64,000 nucleotides of DNA from Leptospira limi (GTDB lineage: Bacteria > Spirochaetota > Leptospiria > Leptospirales > Leptospiraceae). The position numbers and the translations under genes were made by a program. The notes under the pieces were generated by a model. That model did not search any database and was not told the origin of the DNA. It saw only the letters and a list, made by a program, of their open reading frames with translations. Shown piece after piece: positions 38,281 through 47,452 of the stretch. The DNA lies in NCBI RefSeq assembly GCF_026151395.1, contig NZ_JAMQPV010000001.1, forward strand, positions 2,828,477 through 2,892,476. The letters run 5' to 3'. Each line of letters starts with the position of its first letter. The first letter of the stretch is position 1.

Positions 38281-39367
38281 GAATTCCTTTAATCACACTC
38301 CGAGCAATTTTCTTTTGGAAGGTTTTATCTCGCAGTTTTTTACTTTCTTCAGGGTTTGTGAGATACCCCATTTCCACAAGTACAGCAGGCATAAGGCTTC
38401 CTCGCAAGACGGAAAAATCGGCCTTTTTCACTCCTCTTGCGGGAATTTCAGGGCTAAGGGCTTTTTCGTATTGGTTTGCGACGGAATCTGCCAATTTTTT
38501 GGAACGCCTTTGGGTCACACTCGATAACATTTGGGACTGGATTTGTGAAACCACAGGATTTTTGTGTTTTCCGATATACCGATTTTCGATGAGAGCCGTT
38601 TCCCTTGCGTTTTCTGTACTTGGGCTTTGCGATAAGTAATACACTTCGAACCCAGCTGCTTTTTCGGAAAGAGAGGCATTACAATGGAAACTGATAAAAA
38701 TCACATCTCTTGTATCAGACAATACACGATTGGCAAATTTGGAACGATCTTCGAGTTCCACAAATCGATCGTCCTTTCTTACCATCTCTACTCGAATTTC
38801 TGGATAGTATTTACGTAAGTACAAATAGGTATAACGGGCAACACCAAGGCTTACTTCTTTTTCAAAATACCCCGTCGTGTCCGAAGTCCCTGGGTCCTTT
38901 CCTCCATGCCCAGCATCTATGATGATGGCTTTTACACCTAAGTTTCGTTTGGGGGTATTTTCCTTGGGAACAAGAACCATGAGTTCAGTTTCTTTGAATT
39001 GGTAACGAACATCATACGCGATTAAATTGAGTAAAATCGCTTCCACTAAATCGAGAGGAAGGTAAACTTCATCCTCCTTCTTTAAAATAGCTTTTGGGAT
39101 TTTATAAATCTTACCATCCAAAGTGTAAAAACTACTGCCAATCCTGAATTGGATATTCCCTTGTGGTGTGTAAATGGAACCCACATTTGTGTATTTCTTT
39201 AGTTTGGTGGAAAGTTCAGGTAATATGGTTTTTAAATCTGAAAAACCAACATAATTCCCTTTCCCGTAAAGCGGAAGTTTTGTGACTTCAGCGTTTACGA
39301 GACACGGGAAAACAATCAGTAAAAGAAGGATTAATCTTTTTTGAAAAAAGAAAGGATTCGTTTCCAA
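38255..39367 (-). CDS. N-acetylmuramoyl-L-alanine amidase (Amidase_3)
   Basis: This enzyme cuts the bond between muramic acid and the peptide stem. The zinc site is visible as His in IIIDAGHGGKDPG, Glu in YFEKEVSLG and His in ISFHCNASLS. The catalytic Glu lies in VLVEMGYLTNPEE. A signal peptide (KRLILLLLIVFPCLVNA) precedes an N-terminal region of about 120 residues that may be a copper-amine-oxidase-like or AMIN-type domain. At 370 residues it is complete. It overlaps the helicase gene end by 37 bases. Confidence 0.92.
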   Translation of the reverse strand: METNPFFFQKRLILLLLIVFPCLVNAEVTKLPLYGKGNYVGFSDLKTILPELSTKLKKYTNVGSIYTPQGNIQFRIGSSFYTLDGKIYKIPKAILKKEDEVYLPLDLVEAILLNLIAYDVRYQFKETELMVLVPKENTPKRNLGVKAIIIDAGHGGKDPGTSDTTGYFEKEVSLGVARYTYLYLRKYYPEIRVEMVRKDDRFVELEDRSKFANRVLSDTRDVIFISFHCNASLSEKAAGFEVYYLSQSPSTENARETALIENRYIGKHKNPVVSQIQSQMLSSVTQRRSKKLADSVANQYEKALSPEIPARGVKKADFSVLRGSLMPAVLVEMGYLTNPEESKKLRDKTFQKKIARSVIKGIHEYASAKD

Positions 39368-40941
39368 ATCGATTGTTTCTGTTTTTTGGATTGTTTCACT
39401 TCGTTGATATCGAAGAGATTCCGTCTTGGGTCATTCTTTTGGAAAGATTTCCCTTGTTGGTTTTTCTTATGCCCAGGTTTGCCCTTACCATCTTTCGTTT
39501 GGTGTCCATGTTTGAATTCATGGTGGGTCATCTTCGCTGGGTGTTTGTGATCACTTGGGTGTCCATGACTATGGCCTTCTGGATGGGACATCTTTGCAGG
39601 TAGGTGTCCACCCGATTTTCCTTTATGGCGATTCCTGTCACCTGACCGATGTTCGCCTCTCTCGCCACCCCGTTCTGTGCGATCCCCTCGCCCAGACTGG
39701 TCTCCCCGTCTTGGTTTTCCACCCCTTCCACCTCGTTCGCGGTCTTGGTATTTTTTTTCACCAGGGATCACTTCGTCGGCAAACACAGGAGTGAATTCAC
39801 CAGTTGGGAATTCTAGATACTCTTCCCGGATTTCACCCACAGGGATTTTCGAGTTAAGATACTTTTCAATGCGTTCCAGTTCTGTATAATCTGTTTCGGA
39901 ACAAAGGCCAATCGATTGACCTTTCCTACCTGCACGAGCGGTACGACCAATTCGGTGCACATAGTTTTCTGCATCTTGTGGAAGGTCATAATTATAAACC
40001 ACATCAATATTTTCTATGTCTATCCCACGAGAAGCAACATCTGTTGCGATGAGGTATTTGTACTTGCCCGCTTTGAAATCACGAAGGAGACGTATCCGTT
40101 TCTTTTGGTCCAGTTCGGAGGAAAGTCCCGTGGCAGTGATTCCGTATCTTCGTAATACAGAAACAATTTTAGGGATATTCATTTTGTAGTTTGTAAAAAT
40201 GATCCCAAGGCCTTCGATCTGATAGTTTAACAAAGAATTGACGAGGTAAGGGAGTTTTTCTTCCCTCCCCAAGTGTAAGAGGGTTTGGTCGATCCGTTCT
40301 GTGATGACTTTTTCCGGATTGATGTGAACTTCAATGGGTTCGTTCAAATACCTGCTGGCAAGTCGTACCACTTCGTAACTGAGGGTGGCACTAAAGAGTA
40401 AGGATTGTTTTCTGTTTTTACATTTGTGGAAGATGTACTTGAGGTCTTGCACAAATCCCATATCGAACATTCTGTCCGCTTCATCGAGGATCACCACTTT
40501 GATGTTTTCCAAAGAAAGTCCATGGTTTTTCACAAAGTCAATGAGTCGTCCTGGAGTTGCCACGATGATACAAGCTTTGTTTCCAAGGGCTTGTTCTTGC
40601 GATTTGTAATCAGTTCCTCCGATGATGGTAGCCACACCGAGGTCGGTAAACTCTAGTAATTTTTTTGCTTCTTCTGCGATCTGGATCGTGAGTTCTCTTG
40701 TGGGTGCAAGGACAAGTGCATACGGAAGTGCTTCCTCTTCCTCTGCAGAGAGAAGTCTATGCAAAGTGGGAAGTAAAAAGGCCATCGTTTTTCCGGTACC
40801 AGTTTGGGCAAGACCAGTGAGGTCATGTCCTTCCATGGCGAACGGGATGGATTTGGCTTGGATGGGTGTGAGCTCTGTGTAGCCGATTTTGTCTAAGGCT
40901 TTCTTTAGAGACTCGTGGAAAGGTAATTCGTTAAATTTCAT
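39331..40941 (-). CDS. DEAD-box ATP-dependent RNA helicase (RhlE/CsdA-like)
   Basis: The enzyme unwinds RNA duplexes. All core motifs are present: Q motif TPIQAKSIPFAM, Walker A AQTGTGKT, PTRELTIQ, VILDEADRMFDMGF, FSATLS, and HRIGRTARAGRKGQ. The two RecA domains fill residues 1-370. A basic tail of about 150 residues is rich in Arg, Gly, His and Lys (RGGRGGKPRRGDQSGRGDRT, then HSHGHPSDHKHP) and should bind RNA. The His-rich part is unusual. Ribosome assembly or cold adaptation are common roles in this family. Confidence 0.95.
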   Translation of the reverse strand: MKFNELPFHESLKKALDKIGYTELTPIQAKSIPFAMEGHDLTGLAQTGTGKTMAFLLPTLHRLLSAEEEEALPYALVLAPTRELTIQIAEEAKKLLEFTDLGVATIIGGTDYKSQEQALGNKACIIVATPGRLIDFVKNHGLSLENIKVVILDEADRMFDMGFVQDLKYIFHKCKNRKQSLLFSATLSYEVVRLASRYLNEPIEVHINPEKVITERIDQTLLHLGREEKLPYLVNSLLNYQIEGLGIIFTNYKMNIPKIVSVLRRYGITATGLSSELDQKKRIRLLRDFKAGKYKYLIATDVASRGIDIENIDVVYNYDLPQDAENYVHRIGRTARAGRKGQSIGLCSETDYTELERIEKYLNSKIPVGEIREEYLEFPTGEFTPVFADEVIPGEKKYQDRERGGRGGKPRRGDQSGRGDRTERGGERGEHRSGDRNRHKGKSGGHLPAKMSHPEGHSHGHPSDHKHPAKMTHHEFKHGHQTKDGKGKPGHKKNQQGKSFQKNDPRRNLFDINEVKQSKKQKQSIWKRILSFFKKD

Positions 40942-40949
40942 ATTGGATT

Positions 40950-41792
40950 TCAGTGTGTTCTTTTTCTGGCAATCAGTTCGATGGTATCACCATAGGCAAA
41001 TTGGTTTGCGTATAGCCGATACAGCCATTCAGGGAGTTTGCCTCGGAGGCCTAAATCCCGGTAGGAGTGATACGACATAGGTCTAACATAGTTCACTTCA
41101 AAGCCAAGGATTGACAAGAGTTTTTTCAGGGAGTGGACTGAGTAGTCAAAAAAGTGGTCTGAGGGATGGGTCCTAAACCATTCCTTAGGATTGGTCTGAA
41201 AACTTGGCCCAAAACTAGAAGGAACTGCCAAATACAAAAACCCACCAGGTTTCAGCCAAGTCTGCAACCTCTTCCAAATCCCTTCGATGTCATCAATGTG
41301 TTCGATTACAAAAAAAGCAGATACCACAGAGAAGGATTCTTTCCATTCCCCCTCTTCTATCGAGAGAACAGATGAACTTTCGACATCGAGCCCAAGAGTG
41401 TTTCTCGAATATTCCACTTCTTTTGGAGAGAGTTCGAGGCCCTTCGTTTGGTAACCGGCAATCCTTGCTTCGTCTAAAAAAAATCCAGCAGCCGAACCAA
41501 TCTCGAGTAGTGTTTGGTTTAAGAAGGGAGAACTCTTCTTGGAATCAACTTTTTCTACTTTAGGGACAGGAGCAAACTTTGACAAGTTTGCGAGCCTGCG
41601 TTTTGCCATAGCACGAAGATTGGGTTCATCTTCGTAATAGGACTTTTTGTATTGGGACTTGTATTCTTCCATAAAATAACTGTCCCCGTATTCTCTTTGT
41701 TTTGCGGGAAGAAATCGCAGAACGCCCGTATGCCGGCAGATTTCGTAATATTCCGGGAATTTAGGATGAGGGATAAAATCAAACAAACTCAA
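40950..41792 (-). CDS. Class I SAM-dependent methyltransferase
   Basis: The 280-residue protein has an N-terminal segment before the Rossmann core. The SAM-binding motif is LLEIGSAAGFFLDEARIAGY followed by the acidic strand end in KGLELSPKEVEYSR. Post-motifs SVVSAFFVIEHIDDIEGIWK and LKPGGFLYLAVPS match methyltransferase type 11/23 proteins. The substrate is unknown. It overlaps the TPR gene by four bases. Confidence 0.87.
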   Translation of the reverse strand: MSLFDFIPHPKFPEYYEICRHTGVLRFLPAKQREYGDSYFMEEYKSQYKKSYYEDEPNLRAMAKRRLANLSKFAPVPKVEKVDSKKSSPFLNQTLLEIGSAAGFFLDEARIAGYQTKGLELSPKEVEYSRNTLGLDVESSSVLSIEEGEWKESFSVVSAFFVIEHIDDIEGIWKRLQTWLKPGGFLYLAVPSSFGPSFQTNPKEWFRTHPSDHFFDYSVHSLKKLLSILGFEVNYVRPMSYHSYRDLGLRGKLPEWLYRLYANQFAYGDTIELIARKRTH

Positions 41793-43891
41793 TAAAAAGT
41801 TCTCTTTTTGGATTCTAAAGATTTTTCATACTGAGCTCGAGCGGCTCGTTTGTTTTCATAGGCTTCTGACAAACTGGGATTTAGATCAATGGCCGTTTGG
41901 AAACTGGAAAGTGCTCGTTTGAATTCCCCGTTTTTAAAATAACAAACACCCAAATAATTATGTGCTTTGGAGGAAATGGTAGGTGTCACATCCGAGCGTG
42001 TAATGACAGTTAACTCTTCAATTGCTTTTTCTCTGTCCACAAGGGAACCCGAATCGATGAGGATTTTGGCGAGTACTAACCTTGATTCCATATCCTCTGG
42101 ATCAATGTGAGTGGCACGAAAGGCTTCTTCTTTTGCTTTTCGTGATAACCCTGAGTTTCCACTACTCGCATAACTTAAGGCAAGTTTTCTATGAGCGAGT
42201 TTGATTTCTTTTGGGTCTTTGGCATTTTCCAACACATACACTAACATCTTCTCGGCAGCAGGGTAATTTTTGGTTTGGATGTAAACATCTGCCAGTTTCA
42301 GTCTTGCTTCATAGAGTTCGGGTTTCCATGCAATGGCTTCTTCGTATTCGGAAATGGCTTCGTTATAAAAACGGTTTTCTAAATAATAATCGGCGATGGC
42401 AAGTCTTGACGGAACATGATTCGGATCCAGGGCTTGGGACTTTCGTAAGGACTCGATTGCCATCGTTGGTTTTCCCGCGTGTAAATAGGAAAGACCCAAA
42501 TTGTAATAGGCTGATTGGTTTTTGGGATTTAAAGCAAGGGCTCCTTCAAAGGCCGCTATACTTTCCGAGTACCGTTCCATTTCATCCAAGATGATCCCTA
42601 AATTCACATAGGCTGTTTCTGAATACGTATCCCCAGGGGTAAGGCGGATGATCCTACGAAATAAACTCTCCGCTTCCACAAGTTCCCCTTTTTTATAATA
42701 AAGCTCAGCAAGAGCAAAAAGGGAATCCACATCCGAAGGTTTTAAGAGTAACGCTTTTTTTAAAGCAGTGATTGCCATATTGGTTTGTCCCATGGACAAA
42801 AACGCATCAGCGATGTAACGATACACCTCTGGTTCGTTTGCATTCGAATCGAGTGCCTTTTGGAAGTATTTGGCCGCCTCTTCTGGGACTTTTTTCTTCA
42901 AATACACCAAACCTAAGTTATAGTAAGCTTTGGCATCTCCCGTTTTCAGGCGAATCACTTCTCGGAAGTAATACTCCGCACGGTCATAGTCTTCTCTTTG
43001 GTAAAAGATAGTTCCCAAGTGGCCATAAGACAAAACAGCAGTTTGGGAATTCGGTGCCGTTTGTACCACTTTTTGGAACTCGGAGATAGCTTCGGCCATA
43101 TTCCCTTGTTTTAGATAACTGATCGCAAGGTTATAGGTAAGTGTGACATCACTTGGAGCAAGGGCTTGTCCTTCTTTATAAGCTTCAATGGCACTTGTCG
43201 GGTCCCCAATTTCTTGGAACAGGTTTCCTTGTAAGAGGGCCACACGGTAGTCGTTAGGTGCAATTTCTTTGGCACGCTGGGCGGCACGCCTTGCTTCTTC
43301 AAATTTCCCTGCGTGTTTGAAAGCGAGGGACAAATTATAAAAGGCAAAATAGTTTTTGGAATCGTATTGGATGGCTTTTTCCAATCGTTCGATGGCATTG
43401 ATGTAACGCCCTGCTTCATCATACATCACCCCAAGCACAGTCAGGGCAATGGATTTGTCTTCGTCACTGCCAGGGGAATTGAGAAACTCTTCACAAACCG
43501 TGCCCACTCGGTTCACATAACGGTTGTGATAGGCATTGAGACAGGCTGCAAGTTTCGGATTCACCGAATCATCTGGCAGATACGGTTTATCGACAAGAAG
43601 GCTCAGTGCTTTTTTGTCTGTGGGAAGGTCTTTCAGGACTTTGGCAATTTCTTCAGGATTTTGTTTTTTTTGTAAATACCACCAGTAAGCGGCGGTTAAA
43701 AACCCAAGGATCAATAAAACAAGAAACGACCAAAACAAAAACGATAAAACTGGTCGCCTTACCGTTGTTTCTGATTCATACGTCGTTTCTTTTTCTTTTC
43801 CCAGGTTCCTTAAGTATGGATCTTCCTGGTAATAACTTGGCTTGGAGGTTTGTTCCTCAATGCGAAAGCGGTTTTTTTGGATAGGATCCAT
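41789..43891 (-). CDS. Membrane-anchored TPR protein
   Basis: The 700-residue protein has an N-terminal cytoplasmic segment, one membrane helix at about residues 49-70 (LSFLFWSFLVLLILGFLTAA), and then about 15 tetratricopeptide repeats to the C-terminus (for example AYYNLGLVYLKKKVPEEAAK and AIAAFEGALALNPKNQSAYY-like units). Such proteins organise protein complexes, here probably in the periplasm. It ends nine bases before the next-listed gene's region, in line with nusB upstream and the methyltransferase downstream. Confidence 0.88.
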   Translation of the reverse strand: MDPIQKNRFRIEEQTSKPSYYQEDPYLRNLGKEKETTYESETTVRRPVLSFLFWSFLVLLILGFLTAAYWWYLQKKQNPEEIAKVLKDLPTDKKALSLLVDKPYLPDDSVNPKLAACLNAYHNRYVNRVGTVCEEFLNSPGSDEDKSIALTVLGVMYDEAGRYINAIERLEKAIQYDSKNYFAFYNLSLAFKHAGKFEEARRAAQRAKEIAPNDYRVALLQGNLFQEIGDPTSAIEAYKEGQALAPSDVTLTYNLAISYLKQGNMAEAISEFQKVVQTAPNSQTAVLSYGHLGTIFYQREDYDRAEYYFREVIRLKTGDAKAYYNLGLVYLKKKVPEEAAKYFQKALDSNANEPEVYRYIADAFLSMGQTNMAITALKKALLLKPSDVDSLFALAELYYKKGELVEAESLFRRIIRLTPGDTYSETAYVNLGIILDEMERYSESIAAFEGALALNPKNQSAYYNLGLSYLHAGKPTMAIESLRKSQALDPNHVPSRLAIADYYLENRFYNEAISEYEEAIAWKPELYEARLKLADVYIQTKNYPAAEKMLVYVLENAKDPKEIKLAHRKLALSYASSGNSGLSRKAKEEAFRATHIDPEDMESRLVLAKILIDSGSLVDREKAIEELTVITRSDVTPTISSKAHNYLGVCYFKNGEFKRALSSFQTAIDLNPSLSEAYENKRAARAQYEKSLESKKRTFY

Positions 43892-43899
43892 TTCTTTTG

Positions 43900-44322
43900 T
43901 TAGTGGGACTCTTTTGTTAAGATCTCCTTCTTATAGAAGGCATCGAGTAGTCCGTTGATGAATTGTGCAGATTCGTCTGTTTCAAATTCCTTTGTGAGTT
44001 CCACCGCTTCATTGATGACAACGGGAGCAGCAAGGAAAGGTTCCTTTTGCAAACTTAGGATTGATAAACGCAAAATACAACGATTGACAACGGAAATACG
44101 CGAAAGTTCCCAATTCTCCGAATACTTCTTAATAAGAGTATCGATCGCTTTTCGATTTTCGACCACTCCTTTCACAAGAAAGACAGCATAATCCTTTTCT
44201 TCTCGGGTGATTTTTTTGTCGTACCAATCAAATTTCATGGCACGATCGGGGTCTGTTCCCACTAAATCAATTTGGTAGAGGCACATGAGGGCAAGGCTAC
44301 GCCCACGGTGTCTAGAACTCAT
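43900..44322 (-). CDS. nusB: Transcription antitermination factor NusB
   Basis: NusB binds boxA RNA with S10 to promote rRNA antitermination. The 140-residue protein has the expected all-helical pattern: [19 protein letters not shown] at the start, then [18 protein letters not shown] and [20 protein letters not shown], ending with FINGLLDAF. Its ATG overlaps the ribH stop by four bases. The ribH-nusB order is common in bacteria. Confidence 0.95.
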   Translation of the reverse strand: MSSRHRGRSLALMCLYQIDLVGTDPDRAMKFDWYDKKITREEKDYAVFLVKGVVENRKAIDTLIKKYSENWELSRISVVNRCILRLSILSLQKEPFLAAPVVINEAVELTKEFETDESAQFINGLLDAFYKKEILTKESH

Positions 44323-44786
44323 CCGATCTCTTTGAAAAGATTTGCCATTTCTATGGCTGTAGTTGCTGCTTCGTATCCTTTGTTTCCCGCTTTGGTCCCT
44401 GCTCGTTCAATCGCTTGTTCGATGGATTCTGTGGTGATGACACCAAAGATCACAGGAACGGATCCATCTGCTACGGATCCTACTTTTGCTGCTTCCCCAG
44501 AGACTAAGTCATAGTGAGAGGTAGCTCCACGGATCACAGCACCGAGGCAAACGATGGCAGAGAATTGGTACTTTTTAGATTGTAAGACTCGTTTGACAGT
44601 TTGCGGGAGCTCAAATGCTCCTGGAACATAGATGACGGTCACATCAGAGTCTGCTACTCCATGTTGTCTGTAAGCGTCTTTTGCCCCTTTTAAGAGGGAC
44701 TCGGTAATGAATTCATTGAACTTTGAAACAATGACACAATGTTTTTGTCCGTTTCCGATTCGTGTGCCTTCCAATAAAGCTGTCAT
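44319..44786 (-). CDS. ribH: 6,7-dimethyl-8-ribityllumazine synthase
   Basis: RibH condenses a ribityl-pyrimidinedione with dihydroxybutanone phosphate in riboflavin synthesis. The 155-residue protein has [18 protein letters not shown], the substrate block [31 protein letters not shown] (with the catalytic His) and [20 protein letters not shown]. Length and order with nusB are standard. No other rib gene lies in the window. Confidence 0.97.
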   Translation of the reverse strand: MTALLEGTRIGNGQKHCVIVSKFNEFITESLLKGAKDAYRQHGVADSDVTVIYVPGAFELPQTVKRVLQSKKYQFSAIVCLGAVIRGATSHYDLVSGEAAKVGSVADGSVPVIFGVITTESIEQAIERAGTKAGNKGYEAATTAIEMANLFKEIG

Positions 44787-44809
44787 GTATCCAAGTTCCT
44801 AAAGAGGGG

Positions 44810-44962
44810 TTATTTCGCAAGACGAATGACGAGGGTAATTTTGCCATCCGGATTTTCCACGACTTCAAAACCATCTCGTTCCAGTGCCTTTTTGGCTCGG
44901 TAAATGGCCAAATTCACAACATTGGTTTTGTCTTCCGTTTGTTTTTGTGGTTCCCGTTTCAT
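44810..44962 (-). CDS. Small conserved-looking protein, 50 residues
   Basis: This short gene was found by hand. ATG at 44962 is preceded by AGAGGGGGG at good spacing. The product starts MKREPQKQTEDKTNVVNLAI, continues as a lysine-rich helix, and ends with a strand-like PDGKITLVIRLAK. The stop at 44810-44812 is 23 bases before the ribH start, so it probably leads the ribH-nusB transcript. No family is recognised. Strong translation signal and codon regularity support a real gene. Confidence 0.65.
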   Translation of the reverse strand: MKREPQKQTEDKTNVVNLAIYRAKKALERDGFEVVENPDGKITLVIRLAK

Positions 44963-45050
44963 AGGCCCCCCTCTTACTCTTTAAGTTCGGAGTCGGTCAT
45001 AGTGAATCTTAAATACCAATGACTTTACAAGCGAGAATTGTTTTCCTCTT

Positions 45051-45506
45051 ATGTCATATAGGATGAAAATGAAGAAAAAGAAATCTGTTAAGAAGGCCAA
45101 AAAGAGAAAACCGGTTGTGTACACCGAAAAGGATTTTATCGTAAAACCGTCTTCTGTTCCCAATATTGGTATGGGACTTTTCACCAAACAAACATTATAT
45201 AAGGGTGATACCGTTGGTTATTACATGGGTAAAATCATTACCGATGAACAAGCGGAATCGAATAAATATGTAGATTCAAAATACCTACTTTGGATCTGTA
45301 AGGATTGGTGGATTTACGGGGAAGGACGTGAGTCAAATTACACTCGTTATATCAACCACTCTTCCAAACCCAATGCTGAACTCATCACGTCTGTTCGTTG
45401 GAAAACTGCAAGGTTCAAGGTCTTAAAAACCATCAAAGAAGGCGAAGAGATCTTTTTTGATTATGGAAAGGATTATTGGGATAATGTAGATTTCAAACCG
45501 AAGTGA
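45051..45506 (+). CDS. SET-domain protein lysine methyltransferase candidate
   Basis: SET enzymes transfer methyl groups from SAM to lysines. Residues 30-145 form the SET fold: [21 protein letters not shown], the SAM/substrate block [13 protein letters not shown], and the final pseudoknot motif [12 protein letters not shown] with its catalytic tyrosine. The first 25 residues are almost all Lys/Arg, as in nucleic-acid or ribosome-binding tails. No post-SET cysteines are present. Start codons at 45051, 45063 and 45069 are possible; GGAT lies near the last. The target protein is unknown. Confidence 0.85.
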   Translation: MSYRMKMKKKKSVKKAKKRKPVVYTEKDFIVKPSSVPNIGMGLFTKQTLYKGDTVGYYMGKIITDEQAESNKYVDSKYLLWICKDWWIYGEGRESNYTRYINHSSKPNAELITSVRWKTARFKVLKTIKEGEEIFFDYGKDYWDNVDFKPK

Positions 45507-45526
45507 TTCGGTGTTTCGCTTGTGAA

Positions 45527-45567
45527 CAAAAACGAAAACCCGCAAAAACAGTTTTTATTTTGCGGGT
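45527..45567 (-). terminator. Terminator between SET gene and the small membrane protein gene
   Basis: A 10-bp stem (ACCCGCAAAA and TTTTGCGGGT, 10-base loop) is followed on the minus strand by TTTTCGTTTTTG, a fair terminator for the gene ending at 45589. On the plus strand the T residues lie within the loop, so it serves the SET gene less well. Confidence 0.65.
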
Positions 45568-45588
45568 GAATCTAAGATCGATTTTGTA

Positions 45589-45795
45589 TTATAATATGCC
45601 TTGGCCAAATCCAGAAGGTTTTCGTGTCACCTGGGTTTTATCAGCTCGTTCCAGAGTTTCCACATACCGAATGACCGAATCATCCATACGGAAAACTCCT
45701 TCCTGGGTTTCGCGGTGGTTCCATTGGCAGAACACAACATTTGCCAATACGAACAATGCGATGAGAACTAAGGGAAAACGGTAAAAATTCGTCAT
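45589..45795 (-). CDS. Small single-pass membrane protein
   Basis: No family is recognised. Starting at ATG 45795, the 68-residue protein has a hydrophobic N-terminal helix (FPLVLIALFVLANVVF) followed by about 45 polar residues. The frame is open ten codons further upstream but these add only charged residues. It is downstream of the GH57 gene start region on the same strand run, 67 bases past the GH57 stop, and is followed by a terminator. Confidence 0.6.
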   Translation of the reverse strand: MTNFYRFPLVLIALFVLANVVFCQWNHRETQEGVFRMDDSVIRYVETLERADKTQVTRKPSGFGQGIL

Positions 45796-45862
45796 ACATA
45801 CCCTCCGATCTCTTCCAGTTTCCAAAACCTAGTTTCTCTAGGCAATTTCTTTTAGAATGATT

Positions 45863-47452
45863 CTAGCGAAAATCTTCGGGTCTGATGTCCGGGAAGGCGT
45901 TATTTTCGGCTTCGGCTGCCTCCAAAATGGTCAGGTCAATGGGACCTGTGAGCATGGCCTCGAGAGTGAGAAACAAATTGGTATGCACATTGGTACGACG
46001 AACCGCATACTCCACCATGGTTCCCGTTTTCATAATAAAGGCCCAGTCACTACTTTGTAAGAGGAGGAGTTCCCTTCCCATTTGTTTTAGGATGCGGATT
46101 TGTGTTTCTGTTCCCGATCCAAATTCATGAACCCGTTTGTGCATCCGAATGCTAAGGTCATGGATGAGGGGATAAATCCAATCATTGGTTTCATTTAACC
46201 AAACATCACCATACCCATTTTCTCCCCAACTCGACATCTTCATTTCCACAGATTGTATCCTTGGTAACACTCGTGCCGCTTCCAGTGGATGGGAAAGTTG
46301 GATGGTGTTTTGGTTGAAGTGGATTTTTTTAAATAAAAATTCGATGAACTGTGGGCCTTCATACCACCAGTGACCATATAACTCGGCGTCATACGGAGAA
46401 ACTACCACTGACGGTTGTTTGTTTGTTGCAAACAAATGTTCTGCTTGTTTGATTCGATTGCGTAAAAAATCTTCAGCGTGGTTTCCACAAGCTTCCATTG
46501 CCCAATCAGGGTGGTAGTATGCTTTGTCCCCCGTTTTTCCTGTGATGCGGTAGTATTTGATACTCGTATTGATGCGGATCCCATTCGAATGAAGGTAAGG
46601 AGAGATATCTTCCCAAGGAAGGTCGTGACCGATGTCACGGTAGTATTCACGGTAACGGAAGTCCCCTGGGTACCCATCAATCGAACTCCATACTTGTTTG
46701 CTACTCTCGGGGTCTCGGCCAAATGCAAACACTCCATACCCCACTTCCACGGGTGCATAGACTCCAAACTTGGGTCTTGGGCTTGCATGGGTAATGCCAT
46801 GTGTGTCCACAAAAAAATAACGAAACCCTTCTCGGTCGAGTTCCTCTTCTAATGATTCCGTATAACCACATTCCGAAAGCCAAATCCCTTTTGGGTCCCT
46901 ACCCCAAATCCTACGAAAAGTCCTGCGTCCATTTTTCAATTGGGAACGAAAGACCGACTTTTCAGAATCATAAAATGGTAAAAAAGCATGAGTGGCAGGG
47001 CTTGTCATCGCTTCGAGTTCACCCGATTCGATAAACGGCAAAAACAATTTCGTCAAATCTCCGTTAGATTCCTCGAAGATTGATTCCGTATCTAAAAAAT
47101 GTTCCAGATACCGAGTTGCCAAATAGTGTAAATGCGGATCCGATTTTGTTCGTTTGGTTTCATGGTTTGCAAGTGAGATTAGGTTTTTGATGTACTTACG
47201 AAATTGATTTTGTAAGTATGGGTCCACTAACATTTGTGAGAGAGTCGGTGTAAACGACATGGTAATCCGAAACCGAACTGATTCCTTTTTTAAATTTCGA
47301 AACACTCTGATCAGAGGGATATAGGTTTCGAGGATCGCTTCGTTTAACCAATTTTCTTCAATAAACGGAGTGTCATAACCAGGGTGTCTAACAAATGGTA
47401 GGTGGGCATGTAATACAAAAACCAAATGCCCCTTGATCGAATGGTTCATCAA
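45863..47452 (-). CDS. Glycoside hydrolase family 57 protein (branching-enzyme-like)
   Basis: GH57 proteins of this type (DUF1957 subgroup) act as 1,4-alpha-glucan branching enzymes or related transferases. The 529 residues begin with the family strand GHLVFVLHAHLPFVRHPGYD. The nucleophile glutamate lies in GIWLSECGYTESLEEE, and the acid/base aspartate in SPYDAELYGHWWYEGPQF. The C-terminal helical domain is present. It overlaps the DUF4912 gene by four bases. Glycogen metabolism is inferred from the family; no other glycogen gene is in view. Confidence 0.88.
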   Translation of the reverse strand: MMNHSIKGHLVFVLHAHLPFVRHPGYDTPFIEENWLNEAILETYIPLIRVFRNLKKESVRFRITMSFTPTLSQMLVDPYLQNQFRKYIKNLISLANHETKRTKSDPHLHYLATRYLEHFLDTESIFEESNGDLTKLFLPFIESGELEAMTSPATHAFLPFYDSEKSVFRSQLKNGRRTFRRIWGRDPKGIWLSECGYTESLEEELDREGFRYFFVDTHGITHASPRPKFGVYAPVEVGYGVFAFGRDPESSKQVWSSIDGYPGDFRYREYYRDIGHDLPWEDISPYLHSNGIRINTSIKYYRITGKTGDKAYYHPDWAMEACGNHAEDFLRNRIKQAEHLFATNKQPSVVVSPYDAELYGHWWYEGPQFIEFLFKKIHFNQNTIQLSHPLEAARVLPRIQSVEMKMSSWGENGYGDVWLNETNDWIYPLIHDLSIRMHKRVHEFGSGTETQIRILKQMGRELLLLQSSDWAFIMKTGTMVEYAVRRTNVHTNLFLTLEAMLTGPIDLTILEAAEAENNAFPDIRPEDFR

